Shown here: piece after piece, positions 44,164-54,200 of the stretch
Numbering within the stretch: the stretch's first letter is position 1
How the letters are laid out: every line of letters starts with the position of its first letter
The notes under the pieces: model-generated
Seen by the model: only the letters and a program-made list of their open reading frames with translations
Database searches by the model: none
What the model was told of the DNA's origin: nothing
Translations under genes and position numbers: made by a program
NCBI GenBank assembly: GCA_903873705.1
Contig: CAIQPK010000064.1
Coordinates: 1 to 64,000 of the forward strand
From: an uncultured Acidobacteriota bacterium
Lineage (GTDB): Bacteria; Acidobacteriota; Terriglobia; Terriglobales; Acidobacteriaceae
Length of the DNA stretch: 64,000 nt
Reading direction: 5' to 3'

Positions 44164-46045
44164 CTCCACCCGCGCGGGCTGGCGAGGCGTCTGCCTCGTC
44201 GCGATCACCTATATCTATTTCCTGATCTTCGCCCAGTTCGCCTTCCTCAAGCGCCTCACTCAACTCAACATCGCCGATGCCCATCTCAAAGCCGTCATGG
44301 CCGCCATGGCTTTCGGCGGCATCCTCTTAAGCCTCCTCACTCCCCGCATCAGCGCAATCCCATCTCCCGCGCGCCGCCTCCAACTCGCCTTCTTCCTCTG
44401 CGGATCCACCGCCGCCCTGACGCTCTTCCCCATCAACCTCACCGCCAGCATCGCCATTGCCTTCCTGATCGGCAGCGGCCTCGGCCTCCTCACCGTCACC
44501 CTCGTCACCCACCTCCGCCTATGGATTGGCGAAAGCAACGCACTCCTCAAAGTCGGCCTCGGAACCGGCATCGGCTACTTCGTCTGCAACCTTCCACCCC
44601 TCTTCGCAACCTCCCCCACCACCCAGTCCCTAACCGCCGCAAGCCTGTGCCTCATCGGCATCCTCATCGCCTCAGGCCAAACCGCAGAGCCTCATCCTCC
44701 CACTCCTCCCGCCCCAGCCACCACCGTCTCCTTCCCTCGCGTCCTGCTCGGCTTCACCGCCCTCGTCTGGCTCGACTCCGCCGCCTTCTTCATCATCCAG
44801 AACACGCCCGCCCTCAAAGCCGGCACGTGGCAGGGCTCTGCCCACCTCTGGATCAACGGCGTCCTCCACCTGCTCGCCGCCATCCTCAGCGCCCTTCTCC
44901 TGCGCCGCCGCGGACTCGCCTTCGTCCTCGCCGCCGCACTCCTCGCTCTCGCCTCCGCCTGCCTCCTGCTCCTCGACCCCAGCCGAGCTCTCCTCGCCTC
45001 CGCCTTCTACCCCATCGGCGTCTCGCTCTACTCGGTCGCGCTCGTAGCCTACCCCTCGCTCCTCGCCACCGCAGCCTCTACGCAGGACCGCGCCCGCAAG
45101 ACCGGTTGGATCTACGCCACAGCCGGCTGGTTCGGTTCAGCAATGGGCATCGGCATGGGCCAGAACCTTGGCCACGTCCCACCCGCCTTCGTCGCTCTCG
45201 CCGCTGCCGCCGTCCTCACCATCCCGCTCGTCAATCTCTTCCGCCAGCGCCGCCGCGAACTCATCGCCACCGGAGCCATTCTCACCCTCGCCTTCCTTAC
45301 TGACCGCGCCATCCCAACTCAACCCACCACACCCTCACCCATCGACCGCGGCCACCAGGTCTACATCGCCGAGGGCTGCATTAACTGCCACTCCCAGTAC
45401 GTCCGCCCCAACTCACCCGACGTCACCCTCTGGGGCCCGGCGCAAACCCTCGACGAGCTCCGCAGCCAGCGCCCTCCCCTCATCGGCAACCGCCGCCAGG
45501 GTCCCGACCTCGCCGAAGTAGGCAACCGCCGCTCACCCCTCTGGCTAAAGGCGCACTTCGTCGACCCGCGAGCCATCAGCCCCGCCTCCTTCATGCCCTC
45601 CTACGCTCACCTCTTCACCAGCACCCGGGGCGACGACCTCATCGACTACCTCCAGAGCCTGCAAGGCCCCTCAACCCCGCAACACCAACGCGCCGAGCAA
45701 ACCTGGCAGCCCTCACCCTCAGCCATCGCCATCCCCACCGACGGCGCCGCCCTCTTCACCACCTACTGCGCCACCTGCCACACCCCGACCGGCCCCACCC
45801 GCACAGCATGGCAGCAAAGCTTTCGCCGCCTTCCACCCATCTTCACCATGGGCCCCTTCCAGCATCTCCCTCCCACCGACACCCCCACCCAGCGCCGCCA
45901 GCGTCTCGCGCGAATCATCAAGTTCGGCATCCCCGCATCCGACATGGCCGGCCACGAATATCTCCCCGACCACGACATCGCCTCCCTCAGCCTTTACGTA
46001 GACCAACTCATCCCCCCACCCACTCATCCAGGAGAAGCTCCATGA
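44150..46045 (+). CDS. Fusion of a polytopic (MFS-like) membrane domain with CcoO-type and second c-type cytochrome domains
   Basis: A 631-residue protein. Residues about 12-390 contain roughly 12 hydrophobic segments and look MFS-like. A c-type cytochrome domain follows with Cys410-Ile-Asn-Cys413-His414 in YIAEGCINCHSQYVRP, then RQGPDLAEVGNRRSPLW and DPRAISPASFMPSY; this is the pattern of CcoO, the monoheme subunit of cbb3 oxidases. A second c-heme site Cys540-Ala-Thr-Cys543-His544 follows, with a likely axial Met in SDMAGHEYLP. CcoO normally has a single N-terminal membrane anchor, so the large membrane domain is exceptional. The gene sits between an oxidase-subunit-I-like pair and a YceI protein, overlapping both sides. 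Electron transfer from the membrane to periplasmic hemes is likely; transport by the N-domain is conjecture. Confidence 0.85.
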   Translation: MPPTSSTRAGWRGVCLVAITYIYFLIFAQFAFLKRLTQLNIADAHLKAVMAAMAFGGILLSLLTPRISAIPSPARRLQLAFFLCGSTAALTLFPINLTASIAIAFLIGSGLGLLTVTLVTHLRLWIGESNALLKVGLGTGIGYFVCNLPPLFATSPTTQSLTAASLCLIGILIASGQTAEPHPPTPPAPATTVSFPRVLLGFTALVWLDSAAFFIIQNTPALKAGTWQGSAHLWINGVLHLLAAILSALLLRRRGLAFVLAAALLALASACLLLLDPSRALLASAFYPIGVSLYSVALVAYPSLLATAASTQDRARKTGWIYATAGWFGSAMGIGMGQNLGHVPPAFVALAAAAVLTIPLVNLFRQRRRELIATGAILTLAFLTDRAIPTQPTTPSPIDRGHQVYIAEGCINCHSQYVRPNSPDVTLWGPAQTLDELRSQRPPLIGNRRQGPDLAEVGNRRSPLWLKAHFVDPRAISPASFMPSYAHLFTSTRGDDLIDYLQSLQGPSTPQHQRAEQTWQPSPSAIAIPTDGAALFTTYCATCHTPTGPTRTAWQQSFRRLPPIFTMGPFQHLPPTDTPTQRRQRLARIIKFGIPASDMAGHEYLPDHDIASLSLYVDQLIPPPTHPGEAP

Positions 46046-46623
46046 CGATCCAACGCTCTTCCCTCCTCGCCATCCTCCCGCTCGTCCTCGCCATACCGGC
46101 CCACGCCCAGCGCGAAACCCTGAAAATCAACCCCGACACAAGCGAAGTCAAATTCACCCTCGGCGCCGTCGACCATGGCACCCGTGGCTCCTTCCACGTC
46201 GAGCGCGGCGCCATCAACTTCGAAACCACCTCCCCGAAGATGTCTGGCGAAGTGCTCGTCGCCGCCGGTAGCGGCAACTCCGGCAACAATGGCCGCGACA
46301 AGAAGATGACCAACGACGTCCTCGACGCCCCTCACTTCGCCGAAGTCTCCTTCGTGCCAACCAGCTACCAGGGCACGCTCTCACCCACGGGCGACTCCAC
46401 CATCCAGGTGACCGGCACCTTCACCCTCCACGGAACGCCCCACGAGCTCACCGTCCCCATGCAGGTCCACATCGACGGCGCCACCTGCACCGCCAAAACT
46501 CACTTCGTCGTCCCCTACGTCAAATGGGGCCTCAAGGACCCCAGCGTCTTCATCCTCAAAGTGGCGAAAGAAGTCGACATCGACCTCTCCCTCGCCGGCT
46601 CGCTCTCCCCCACCGACAAATAA
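46042..46623 (+). CDS. YceI-family periplasmic lipocalin-like protein
   Basis: A 193-residue protein with a signal peptide (SLLAILPLVLAIPAHA) and the YceI beta-barrel (INPDTSEVKFTLGAVDHGT, KKMTNDVLDAPHFAEVSF, TGTFTLHGTPHELTVPM). YceI proteins bind polyisoprenoids, including polyprenyl pyrophosphate and ubiquinone-like lipids, in the barrel. It is the last gene of the operon that begins with a polyprenyl diphosphate synthase, so the two ends of the operon make and bind isoprenoids. ATGA overlap with the cytochrome fusion and a CAGGAGAAG site support the start. In other bacteria yceI is often next to a cytochrome b561; here the partner is a c-type cytochrome. Confidence 0.9.
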   Translation: MTIQRSSLLAILPLVLAIPAHAQRETLKINPDTSEVKFTLGAVDHGTRGSFHVERGAINFETTSPKMSGEVLVAAGSGNSGNNGRDKKMTNDVLDAPHFAEVSFVPTSYQGTLSPTGDSTIQVTGTFTLHGTPHELTVPMQVHIDGATCTAKTHFVVPYVKWGLKDPSVFILKVAKEVDIDLSLAGSLSPTDK

Positions 46624-46627
46624 CGCG

Positions 46628-46666
46628 CAGGGCTCAAGTGGCCATCGCACCGCCACTTCAGCCCTG
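46628..46666. terminator. Hairpin between convergent genes, probable bidirectional terminator
   Basis: A stem CAGGGCT-C-AAGTGGC / GCCACTT-C-AGCCCTG (14 pairs with one internal mismatch) and a nine-base loop in the 71-base gap between the YceI gene and the convergent aldolase gene. No T-run follows on either strand, so termination is inferred from the position. Confidence 0.5.
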
Positions 46667-46694
46667 AGCACTTCCGTCCATCGAAATCGACCAG

Positions 46695-47516
46695 TTACGC
46701 CCGCTGCACCCTGCGCTTCCATGCCTGCCACGCGCGGCTATATCCCTCTTTGGCAAACTCGGCTTCGCGCAACCGTGCCTCTTCGTTATCCAGGTAGTTG
46801 ATCTTCGTTCCCATCGCCATCGCTTCACGCTGAATACGCGCGTTGATCTGTAGATAAACGCTCCGCCCCACCACGTGGGAAACGTTCAGTCCCGTGATCA
46901 CTCCGCCATGCCCGCGCATCAGCACCGCCGGATGGCTCCCCAGCGTCCGCGCCAGCGCCGCCCCCGACTTTGGGTTGGTTACCAGCATGTCCGTCGGACC
47001 CACCGCTTCGCGTATGTCGAAAACCGGAACACCCAGCCCCACAAACGACGCCACATGACAGGCCGGTTTCAACTCCGCACCCTCCACAATCCCAAAAGTA
47101 ATCAACTCGAAAGAGTGGCAATGCACAATCGCCTGCACATCGGGCCGCGCCTTGTAGATCTCGCCATGGATAAAAATCTCCAAATAAGGCTTCCGGCTCT
47201 TCGGATCGATGGGGTTGCTATCGAGATCAAGCTCCATGATGCTCTCCGCCGTCACCAGGTCGGGCGGCTGGGACTGCGAAATCAAATAGCGGTTTGGATT
47301 TTTGTCATGCCGAACGCTCGCGTGCCCATAGGCATCCAGTACGCCTTCATTGGCCAGGATGTGACTGGCCGTAACCAGGTCTTCAATCAGCTGGCTAGAC
47401 GCCGCACCCGACGCGCTCACCTGCGGTACCGCCGCTCCTGCCGCCGGAGCGCCAACCTGCGCAGCCACCAGAAATCCCGCACTCGAAGCCACAAAATCCC
47501 GACGCGAAATTCCCAT
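46695..47516 (-). CDS. Tat-exported class II aldolase/adducin-family protein
   Basis: A 273-residue protein with a Tat signal (MGISRRDFVASSAGFLVAAQ), rare for a family that is normally cytosolic. The class II aldolase core is present: the acidic/zinc region HGEIYKARPDVQAIVHCHSFELI, and HPAVLMRGHGGVITG supplying further His ligands. Family members are fuculose- or ribulose-phosphate aldolases and related enzymes, but a periplasmic site rules out phosphorylated cytosolic substrates as the likely ones. The ATG at 47516 has GAGGGG upstream. It is convergent with the YceI gene. The substrate is unknown. Confidence 0.85.
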   Translation of the reverse strand: MGISRRDFVASSAGFLVAAQVGAPAAGAAVPQVSASGAASSQLIEDLVTASHILANEGVLDAYGHASVRHDKNPNRYLISQSQPPDLVTAESIMELDLDSNPIDPKSRKPYLEIFIHGEIYKARPDVQAIVHCHSFELITFGIVEGAELKPACHVASFVGLGVPVFDIREAVGPTDMLVTNPKSGAALARTLGSHPAVLMRGHGGVITGLNVSHVVGRSVYLQINARIQREAMAMGTKINYLDNEEARLREAEFAKEGYSRAWQAWKRRVQRA

Positions 47517-47844
47517 GCAAGTTCCCCTCATGCCGGGCCTCAGCCGAGGCCAGGGCGGCAGGTTCTCAAATCACCAGCCATGCTAGCATTCCGCCAGCGC
47601 GACAGGGAGCGAAGTCGGGATGGGCGACTGCGCGTTGGTATGCCATATCACTGTCCCCCTTTGTTCAACCAAGAGGTCACGCCAGTCACAGCTAACCGCC
47701 ATGCCGGTCTCGCTTCGATTTCAGTTACATGTCGCTTGCCGTGATCAATCTGCACCCGCCATACGGCCCTGACGGCTTTCCCGGTTCTCCTGCTATCCCT
47801 TTAAACCGTTAGAGTAGTACCGTTTATAGGAAGGAGACCATTAG
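47517..47844. promoter_or_regulatory. Divergent gap with candidate ECF-type element
   Basis: About 328 bases between the aldolase and kinase genes with no credible gene. TTTAAACCGTTAGAGTAGTA at 47800-47819 matches 16 of 20 positions with TTTACACCGAAAGAGTAGCA at 51046-51065 beside the ECF sigma gene. A GGAAGGAGA site then precedes the kinase GTG start. Confidence 0.45.
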
Positions 47845-50451
47845 GTGGCCATCGATAACTGGCAAAAGGTACGCCTCCTCGTGGAAGCCGCGGCGCTCTT
47901 GCCACCTGACCAGCGCGAGAGCTTTCTTTCGGACGAAATCACCGACCCCCAGCTCCGTGCCGAAGTCGCCGAGTTGCTCAGCTTCATGGGTGAATCAACC
48001 AACGTCTTCCCCCTCCAGGCCTGGGCTGAAGGAGCTCTCGCGCCGCCCGCCGAAGCCGACCTTGCGGGCCTCTCCATCGGCAACTATCGGCTCTTGAAAG
48101 AGCTCGGCCGCGGAGGCATGGGGGCCGTCTACCTCGCCGAGCGCGCCGACGGCTCCTACGAGCACCGCGTCGCTCTCAAGGTATTGCAGGAAGGTCTCGC
48201 CACCCCGCGCCTCATTGAGCGTTTCCGCGAGGAGCGCCAAATCCTCGCCCGCCTCTCCCATCCCAGCATCGCCCGTCTCCTCGATGGCGGCATCACCGCC
48301 GATGGCCGTCCCTACCTCGTGCTCGAATACGTCGACGGACAAACCATCGACCAGTATTGCGAAACTGCCAACCTCACGCTGCAAGACAAGCTGAAGCTCT
48401 TCATAAAAGTAGCGGAGGCCGTCCAATCTGCCCACCAGCAGCTCGTGCTGCATCTCGACATCAAGCCCGCCAATATTCTCGTCACCGCAGACGGTGAGCC
48501 CCGCCTGCTGGACTTCGGCATCTCCAAGATCCTCAACGACGAGCTCACCCGCCAGCACGGAACCGACGCCACCCTCCGCCTCATGACACCGCGCTACGCC
48601 AGCCCCGAGCAGGCCGAAGGCGCTCCCCTCGGCGTCGCCAGCGATATCTTCTCCCTCGCCACGCTCCTCTATCGCATCCTCACCGGCCGCCTCCCCTATC
48701 CCGTCGAGGACGCCTCCCCGCTCGAAGCCGCGCGCCTCATCCGCGAAACCCCGCCGACGCCGCCCAGCGAGGCCGCGCCTCCCGAACTCAAATCCGCCCT
48801 CCGCGGCGATCTCGACACCATCCTCCTCCAGGCTCTTCGCAAGGAGCCCGAACGCCGCTACCCCAACGTCGCCGCCTTCGCCGCCGACGTCCAGCTCCAC
48901 CTCGACTCCAAGCCCGTCCAGGCCCACGCCGACAGCCTCCTCTACCGCGCCCAGAAGTTCCTCGGCCGCAACCGCATCGCCGCCCCGCTCACCGCGGTCG
49001 GCCTGCTCCTGCTGGCCATCAGCGTCGCCGTCTCCGTCCGCTCCGCCATCAAGGCCCGCCGAGCCGAGGCCACCGCCGAGCGCCGCCTCCTCCAGGCCCG
49101 AGGCCTCGCCCACTCCTACGTCTTCGATCTCGACACCATGCTCCAGGACATTCCCGGAACCATCAGCGTCCGCCACTTCGTCCTGGAAAACGCCCAGAAG
49201 TATCTCGAAGCCATGTCCACCGAATCAGCCGGCGACGAAGACCTCGCCCACGAAATGGCCGAAGGCTACGTCGAAATCGGTCGCGTTCAAGCCACCCCAG
49301 GCATCCCCAGCATGAGCGACTGGAAGGCCGGCGCCATCTCCAAAGCCAAAGCCGTCGCCATCGAACGGCGTCTCCTCGAAAAGCATCCATCCGACCTCAA
49401 GCAGCGTGGCCTGCTCCTTCGCGAGCTCATCAACCAGGCCAGCATTCCCGATTTTCTCGGCGACATCGACGGCCGCGAAAAAATCTACAACGAAACCTGG
49501 CAGACCGGACAGCCCCTCCTCGCCGCCGGCCCCGTCACCAAGCGCTACCTCAACATGTCCGTCGTCGCCTGGACCATCGCCTTGCTCCACGCCGGTAACG
49601 GCGACGACTGGAGTCTTGCCGACCCCATCGGCGCCGTCCCCTGGCTCGACCGCAGCGAGAGTATCGCCAACACCTACCAGGCCGCCCACCCCGAACTGCC
49701 CCACGACGCCGCCACCCGCGGCATGATCCAGCGGGTCACCATCAACCGCGCCTCTATCCTCGTCCAGACCGGCCATCCGCTGCAGGCCAAGGCCGTCTAC
49801 CAGAAGGCCATCAGCCTCTGCCTCCCGGTCGGCCAGGACGCCCTGGAAGACCAGGTCCGCAAGCAACTGCTCGGCCTCTATGCCGCCTACCTTCTCGGCA
49901 TCAATGACGTCGCCGGTGCCGAAGCCAGCGCGCCCGCCCCCCAGGCAAGCTCGGTCCACGAAAAGGAACACGACCGCCAGCTCACCGCCGATGAGGCCGA
50001 CGAACTCATCCTGCTCGCCCGCATCGACTTCCGCCGCGGACGCATCGCCGCCGGAAAACAGAAAATGCAACAGGGCCTCAACACCCTCGAAAAGCTCCAC
50101 CAGACACTTCCAGAAGACGCCAATCTCTCCTCGCAACTAGCCTGGGACAGCCTCTTCCTCGCCGACGAACCCAATCTCGATCCCGCCACTCGCAAGCTGC
50201 GCTACGCCCGCGCCATCGAACTCGCGCAATGGTTCGCCGCCCAGCAACCCCGCGCCCTCAAAACGTCCATGCTCATCGGCAAAAGCGAACTCGGCCTCGC
50301 CAGGCTCGCTCAAGCCGAACATCGCCTTCCCGAACAGCAGGGCCACGCCGCCACAGCCGCCACCCACTTCTCCAAAGTGCTCGCCGCCTACCCCATCCAA
50401 CCCGAAGCCAGCACCCTGCTCACCCAGGCAAAGACCCTCACCGCAGCCTGA
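47845..50451 (+). CDS. Membrane-anchored Ser/Thr protein kinase
   Basis: An 868-residue kinase. Residues about 75-350 form the catalytic domain: glycine loop LGRGGMGAVYLAE, ATP Lys in VALKVLQE, catalytic loop LHLDIKPANILV, LLDFGIS and YASPEQ. The catalytic loop has Leu where the common HRD motif has Arg, but the Asp and Asn are intact. One membrane helix (APLTAVGLLLLAISVAVSV) is followed by a C-terminal region of about 450 mainly helical residues, likely TPR-like. The start is GTG at 47845 behind AAGGAGA. It is convergent with an ECF sigma gene of the type often found with acidobacterial and planctomycete kinases, so kinase and sigma factor probably form a signalling pair. Confidence 0.9.
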   Translation: MAIDNWQKVRLLVEAAALLPPDQRESFLSDEITDPQLRAEVAELLSFMGESTNVFPLQAWAEGALAPPAEADLAGLSIGNYRLLKELGRGGMGAVYLAERADGSYEHRVALKVLQEGLATPRLIERFREERQILARLSHPSIARLLDGGITADGRPYLVLEYVDGQTIDQYCETANLTLQDKLKLFIKVAEAVQSAHQQLVLHLDIKPANILVTADGEPRLLDFGISKILNDELTRQHGTDATLRLMTPRYASPEQAEGAPLGVASDIFSLATLLYRILTGRLPYPVEDASPLEAARLIRETPPTPPSEAAPPELKSALRGDLDTILLQALRKEPERRYPNVAAFAADVQLHLDSKPVQAHADSLLYRAQKFLGRNRIAAPLTAVGLLLLAISVAVSVRSAIKARRAEATAERRLLQARGLAHSYVFDLDTMLQDIPGTISVRHFVLENAQKYLEAMSTESAGDEDLAHEMAEGYVEIGRVQATPGIPSMSDWKAGAISKAKAVAIERRLLEKHPSDLKQRGLLLRELINQASIPDFLGDIDGREKIYNETWQTGQPLLAAGPVTKRYLNMSVVAWTIALLHAGNGDDWSLADPIGAVPWLDRSESIANTYQAAHPELPHDAATRGMIQRVTINRASILVQTGHPLQAKAVYQKAISLCLPVGQDALEDQVRKQLLGLYAAYLLGINDVAGAEASAPAPQASSVHEKEHDRQLTADEADELILLARIDFRRGRIAAGKQKMQQGLNTLEKLHQTLPEDANLSSQLAWDSLFLADEPNLDPATRKLRYARAIELAQWFAAQQPRALKTSMLIGKSELGLARLAQAEHRLPEQQGHAATAATHFSKVLAAYPIQPEASTLLTQAKTLTAA

Positions 50452-50470
50452 CCTTCTTGCAGCCAGCAAT

Positions 50471-51034
50471 TCACGCCGGCGACGGTGTACGCACCCGCGT
50501 CAATTCACGCAGCAGCCACAGCCTTCCCGACATCCAGTCGCGCTGCACGGTCGCCGGCGACACCTTCAGATAGTCCGCAATCTCGTCGCCGGTCATCCCC
50601 CCGAAAATCTTCAGCTCCGCCACCTGCGACTGACGCGCATCCATCTTCTCCAGTCGGCAAAGCACCTCATCCACCTCGCTGAACACGTGCGGCTGCACCC
50701 CCGCCACCGAATCCACTCCCTCGGTCAGGCAGACGATCGTGAACTCCCCGCCCCGCTTGTTCGCCCTCCGTGTCTCTTCGTGAGTCAGCAGAATCCGCCG
50801 CATCATCTTCGCCGCCACACCCAGCACCTGCGCACGGTTACTGAAGTCAACGCTATGCTGCGACAGCAACCTCAGGTAGGTTTCGTTTACCAGCGCCGTG
50901 GGGTTGAGCGTATGCCCCTCACGCTCCCGGCGCATATAGGAGCCAGCGAGCCGGCGCAGTTCCTCGTACATCTGAGGAATAACTGCATCGAGAGAACGCT
51001 GCTCACCACTGGCCGATTGGTTCTGTAAATCCAT
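50471..51034 (-). CDS. ECF-type RNA polymerase sigma factor
   Basis: A 187-residue sigma-70 family factor. Region 2 is IPQMYEELRRLAGSYMRRERE with HTLNPTALVNETYLRLL. Region 4 is AELKIFGGMTGDEIADYLKVSPATVQRDWMSGRLWL. This is the TIGR02999-like ECF group typical of acidobacteria and planctomycetes, often linked to Ser/Thr kinases instead of anti-sigma factors; a large kinase gene is convergent with it. It is divergent from the giant repeat protein and may control it. Confidence 0.9.
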   Translation of the reverse strand: MDLQNQSASGEQRSLDAVIPQMYEELRRLAGSYMRREREGHTLNPTALVNETYLRLLSQHSVDFSNRAQVLGVAAKMMRRILLTHEETRRANKRGGEFTIVCLTEGVDSVAGVQPHVFSEVDEVLCRLEKMDARQSQVAELKIFGGMTGDEIADYLKVSPATVQRDWMSGRLWLLRELTRVRTPSPA

Positions 51035-51045
51035 AAGGGTCTACA

Positions 51046-51065
51046 TTTACACCGAAAGAGTAGCA
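51046..51065. promoter_or_regulatory. Second copy of the TTTAnACCGnnAGAGTAG element
   Basis: It matches 16 of 20 positions with the element at 47800, just outside the sigma gene start and in the gap to the repeat-protein gene. It could be a promoter for the linked ECF factor. The orientation is the same on the plus strand in both copies. Confidence 0.4.
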
Positions 51066-51271
51066 GTCCGCCGCCAGCCCGTGCAATTGCCGTGACTAAA
51101 ACCGCTCTCGCTTTCAGCGTTACTGGTAGGACTCCTTTCCCTCGTCCGCGAACACCCCACCAAAGCCTCTTCTCCCTGCCCCGGCCAGCCCTGGTCCCGG
51201 CGGGGCGGCCCCGGTATCGTTTTCGCGACCAAGGATTGGCGTCCTTTGGAACTTTTCCCAGGAGACCCTTC

Positions 51272-54200
51272 ATGACCGCTCGCCGCCTGCTGCTCCCACT
51301 TTTCTTCCTGATTTCCTGCATTGCCGCCGGTGCCCAGGTCTCGCGCCAGACCACCGTCAGCACCCGCGCCGGCAGCGGAACGGCAGGCTACAACGTCAGT
51401 CAGGATGGCGCCGCAGCAACCGCCGCGCAGCTCAACACCCCCCAGGGCGTCGTCACCGACGTCATCGGCAACATCTACATCGCCGACACCGCCAACAACC
51501 GTGTCCGCAAGATCGACGGCCGCACCGGCATCATCACCACCATCGCGGGCAACGGCACCGCCGGCTATCGCACCGCCGACGAGAACGTCGTCGCCACCTT
51601 CGGCGAACTCAACGCCCCACAGGACCTCGCCCTCGACGGCCTCGGCAACCTCTACATCGCCGACACCGGCAACCACCGCGTCCGCAAGGTTGTCCTCAGC
51701 ACCAACATCATGACCACCGCCGCAGGCAACGGCGCCACCACCTACAACCAGCAGGAGCTCGGCAACCCATACGACATGGCCATCAGCAAGCCCACCGGCA
51801 TCGCCGTCGACCCCTTCAACAACCTCTACATCGTAGACGCCGCCCTAAACCGCGTCTTCTACGCCGGCCTGAACATCGCCAACAACGGCGTTCAGCAAGG
51901 CAAGATCCGCACCTACGCCGGCAACGGCACCGCCGCCTACACCAATGCCGCCGGCGAAGAGAACGTCACCGCGACCATCGCCCACCTCTCCGCCCCGCAA
52001 AGCATCGCCGTAGACCGCTACCAGGTCGTGTACATCGCCGACTCCGGCAACGGCCGCATCCGAAAGGTAGACACCAGCAACAAGATCACCACCATCGCCG
52101 GCGACGGCACCGCCTACTCCGCCGCCACCGAAGGCGCACTCGCCACCGCCGCCGGCATCGGCGCCGTCACCTCCATCCGCACCGACATCGTCAAAAACCT
52201 CTACCTCTCCCTCGGCTCCGGCAACCGCATCCTCAAACTCTCCGTCGTCACCGGCAAGCTCTCCACCTACGCCGGCACTGGCACGACAGACTTCATCGAC
52301 CGCACCATCCCCACCGCCGCCGCATTCAACGCGCCCGCAGGCATCGCCGTCGACGCCGCCGGCACCCTCTACATCGCCGACTCTGGCAACCATCGCCTCC
52401 GCTCCATCCCCGTCGCCACTGGAAACCTCCTCTTCCCCCGCACCGCCGTCGGCAGCAGCGACACCTCGCTCTCCTTCATCATCTCCGCCGACTCCGCCAC
52501 AACCTTCACCAGCGCCACCGTCATCACGCCCTCCGGCAACACCCCCGAGTTCACCCTCGGCACACCCACCTGCTCCACCGGATCGTCAATCGCCACCGGC
52601 GCCACCTGCAGCATCCCCGTCACCTTCACCCCCTTGAAGCCCGGCCGCCGCATGGCCCCCATCGAAATCGTCACCGCCGCCGGAACCCAGCGCTTCGGCC
52701 TCAGCGGAGTAGGCGGTGGCCCGCTCGTCATCTACTCGCCCAACGTCTCCACCCCCTTCGCCGGTTCCACCACCGGCTCTTACACCGCTGGTGAAGACAA
52801 CGGCCCCGCCATCGCCGGCCACTTCCTTACCCTCTCGTACCTCGAAGTCGACGCCGCCGACAACATCCTCATTGCCGACGCCCGCGGCTCCCGCATCCGC
52901 AGCATCTCTCCCTCCGGCATCGTCACCACCCTCGCCGGCAACGGTCTGCAAGCCTGGGTCGCCGCAGATGAGGGCGCACTCGCCACCAACGTCGGCCTCG
53001 CATTCCCCTCCGACGCCGTAGCCGACGCCGCCGGCAACATCTACATCGGCGACGCCAGCAATGGACGCATCCGCAAAATCGACGCCGTTACCAAAAGAAT
53101 CACCACCTACGCCGGCAACGGTAACACCAGCGGCAACGGCAGCGACGGCATCCTCGCCACCGCAGGCCCCGTAGGCGGCACCTTCCCTCTCTTCATCGAC
53201 CAGCAGGGCGACCTCTACTTCACTGACAATCGCTTCGGCACCCGCCGCATCGACGCCGCCACCGGCTACGTCAACGCCGTCGTCTCCAACATCGCCAACC
53301 TCACCGGCGCTCTCAACTGCGGCTCCTGCCAGGGCCGCCCCGTAGTCGACGACTTCGGCACCCTCTACATGGCTGGCACCGCTCTCTACCGCGTCAACCA
53401 GATGGTCGGTACCATCGGCGTTGTAGGCGCCGCCACCAGCCCCGCCACCGCCGTCTACGCCGCCTCGGTCTCGCCCAACGGCGACCTCCTCTTCTACCTC
53501 GGCAACAGCAACGTCACCCAGTACAGCGTCACCGCCGAAGCCTTCTCCACCGTCGCCACCTACCCCAGTCCCTCCACCGGCTTCGTCCTCGACTCCACCG
53601 GCAACGCCGTCTTCCAGACCGTCGCCGGCTACCAGCTCGTCAGGACCGCCTCGCAGACCGCCAAGCTCGCCTTTACCCCCACCACCGTCGTTGGTGCCAC
53701 CAGCACCGACAGCCCCAAGACCCTCACCCTCTTCAACATCGGCAACGCGCCTTTCACCCTTCAGGTCCCCAATAACGGCCTGAACCCCTCCGTCACCTCC
53801 GACTTCCAGCTCACCAGCAGCAGCACCTGCCCCCAGCTCTCCACCGTCTCCTCGCCGAATGGCCTCAACCCTGCCACCGGCTGCAAGTACGGCGTCAACT
53901 TCATCCCCGTGGCCCCCGGCCCCGTCGTCGGACAAGCTCTCTTCACCGATAACCAGTTCGGCTCCGCCACCCCGGTCACCCAGAGCGTCTCGCTCACCGG
54001 CACCGCTTCCGGCACGGCCGTTACCACCTCCCTCGGCATGACCGGCCTCGGCAACACCATCGCGGGCACCGCGCAGACCATCACCGTCACCGCCTACTCC
54101 GGCGTCGACCAGACCCATATCGCCACCAACTACACCGGCACCGTCACCTTCACCACCAACGACACCAACACCGGCGTCATCCCCGCCGCGTACACCTTCA

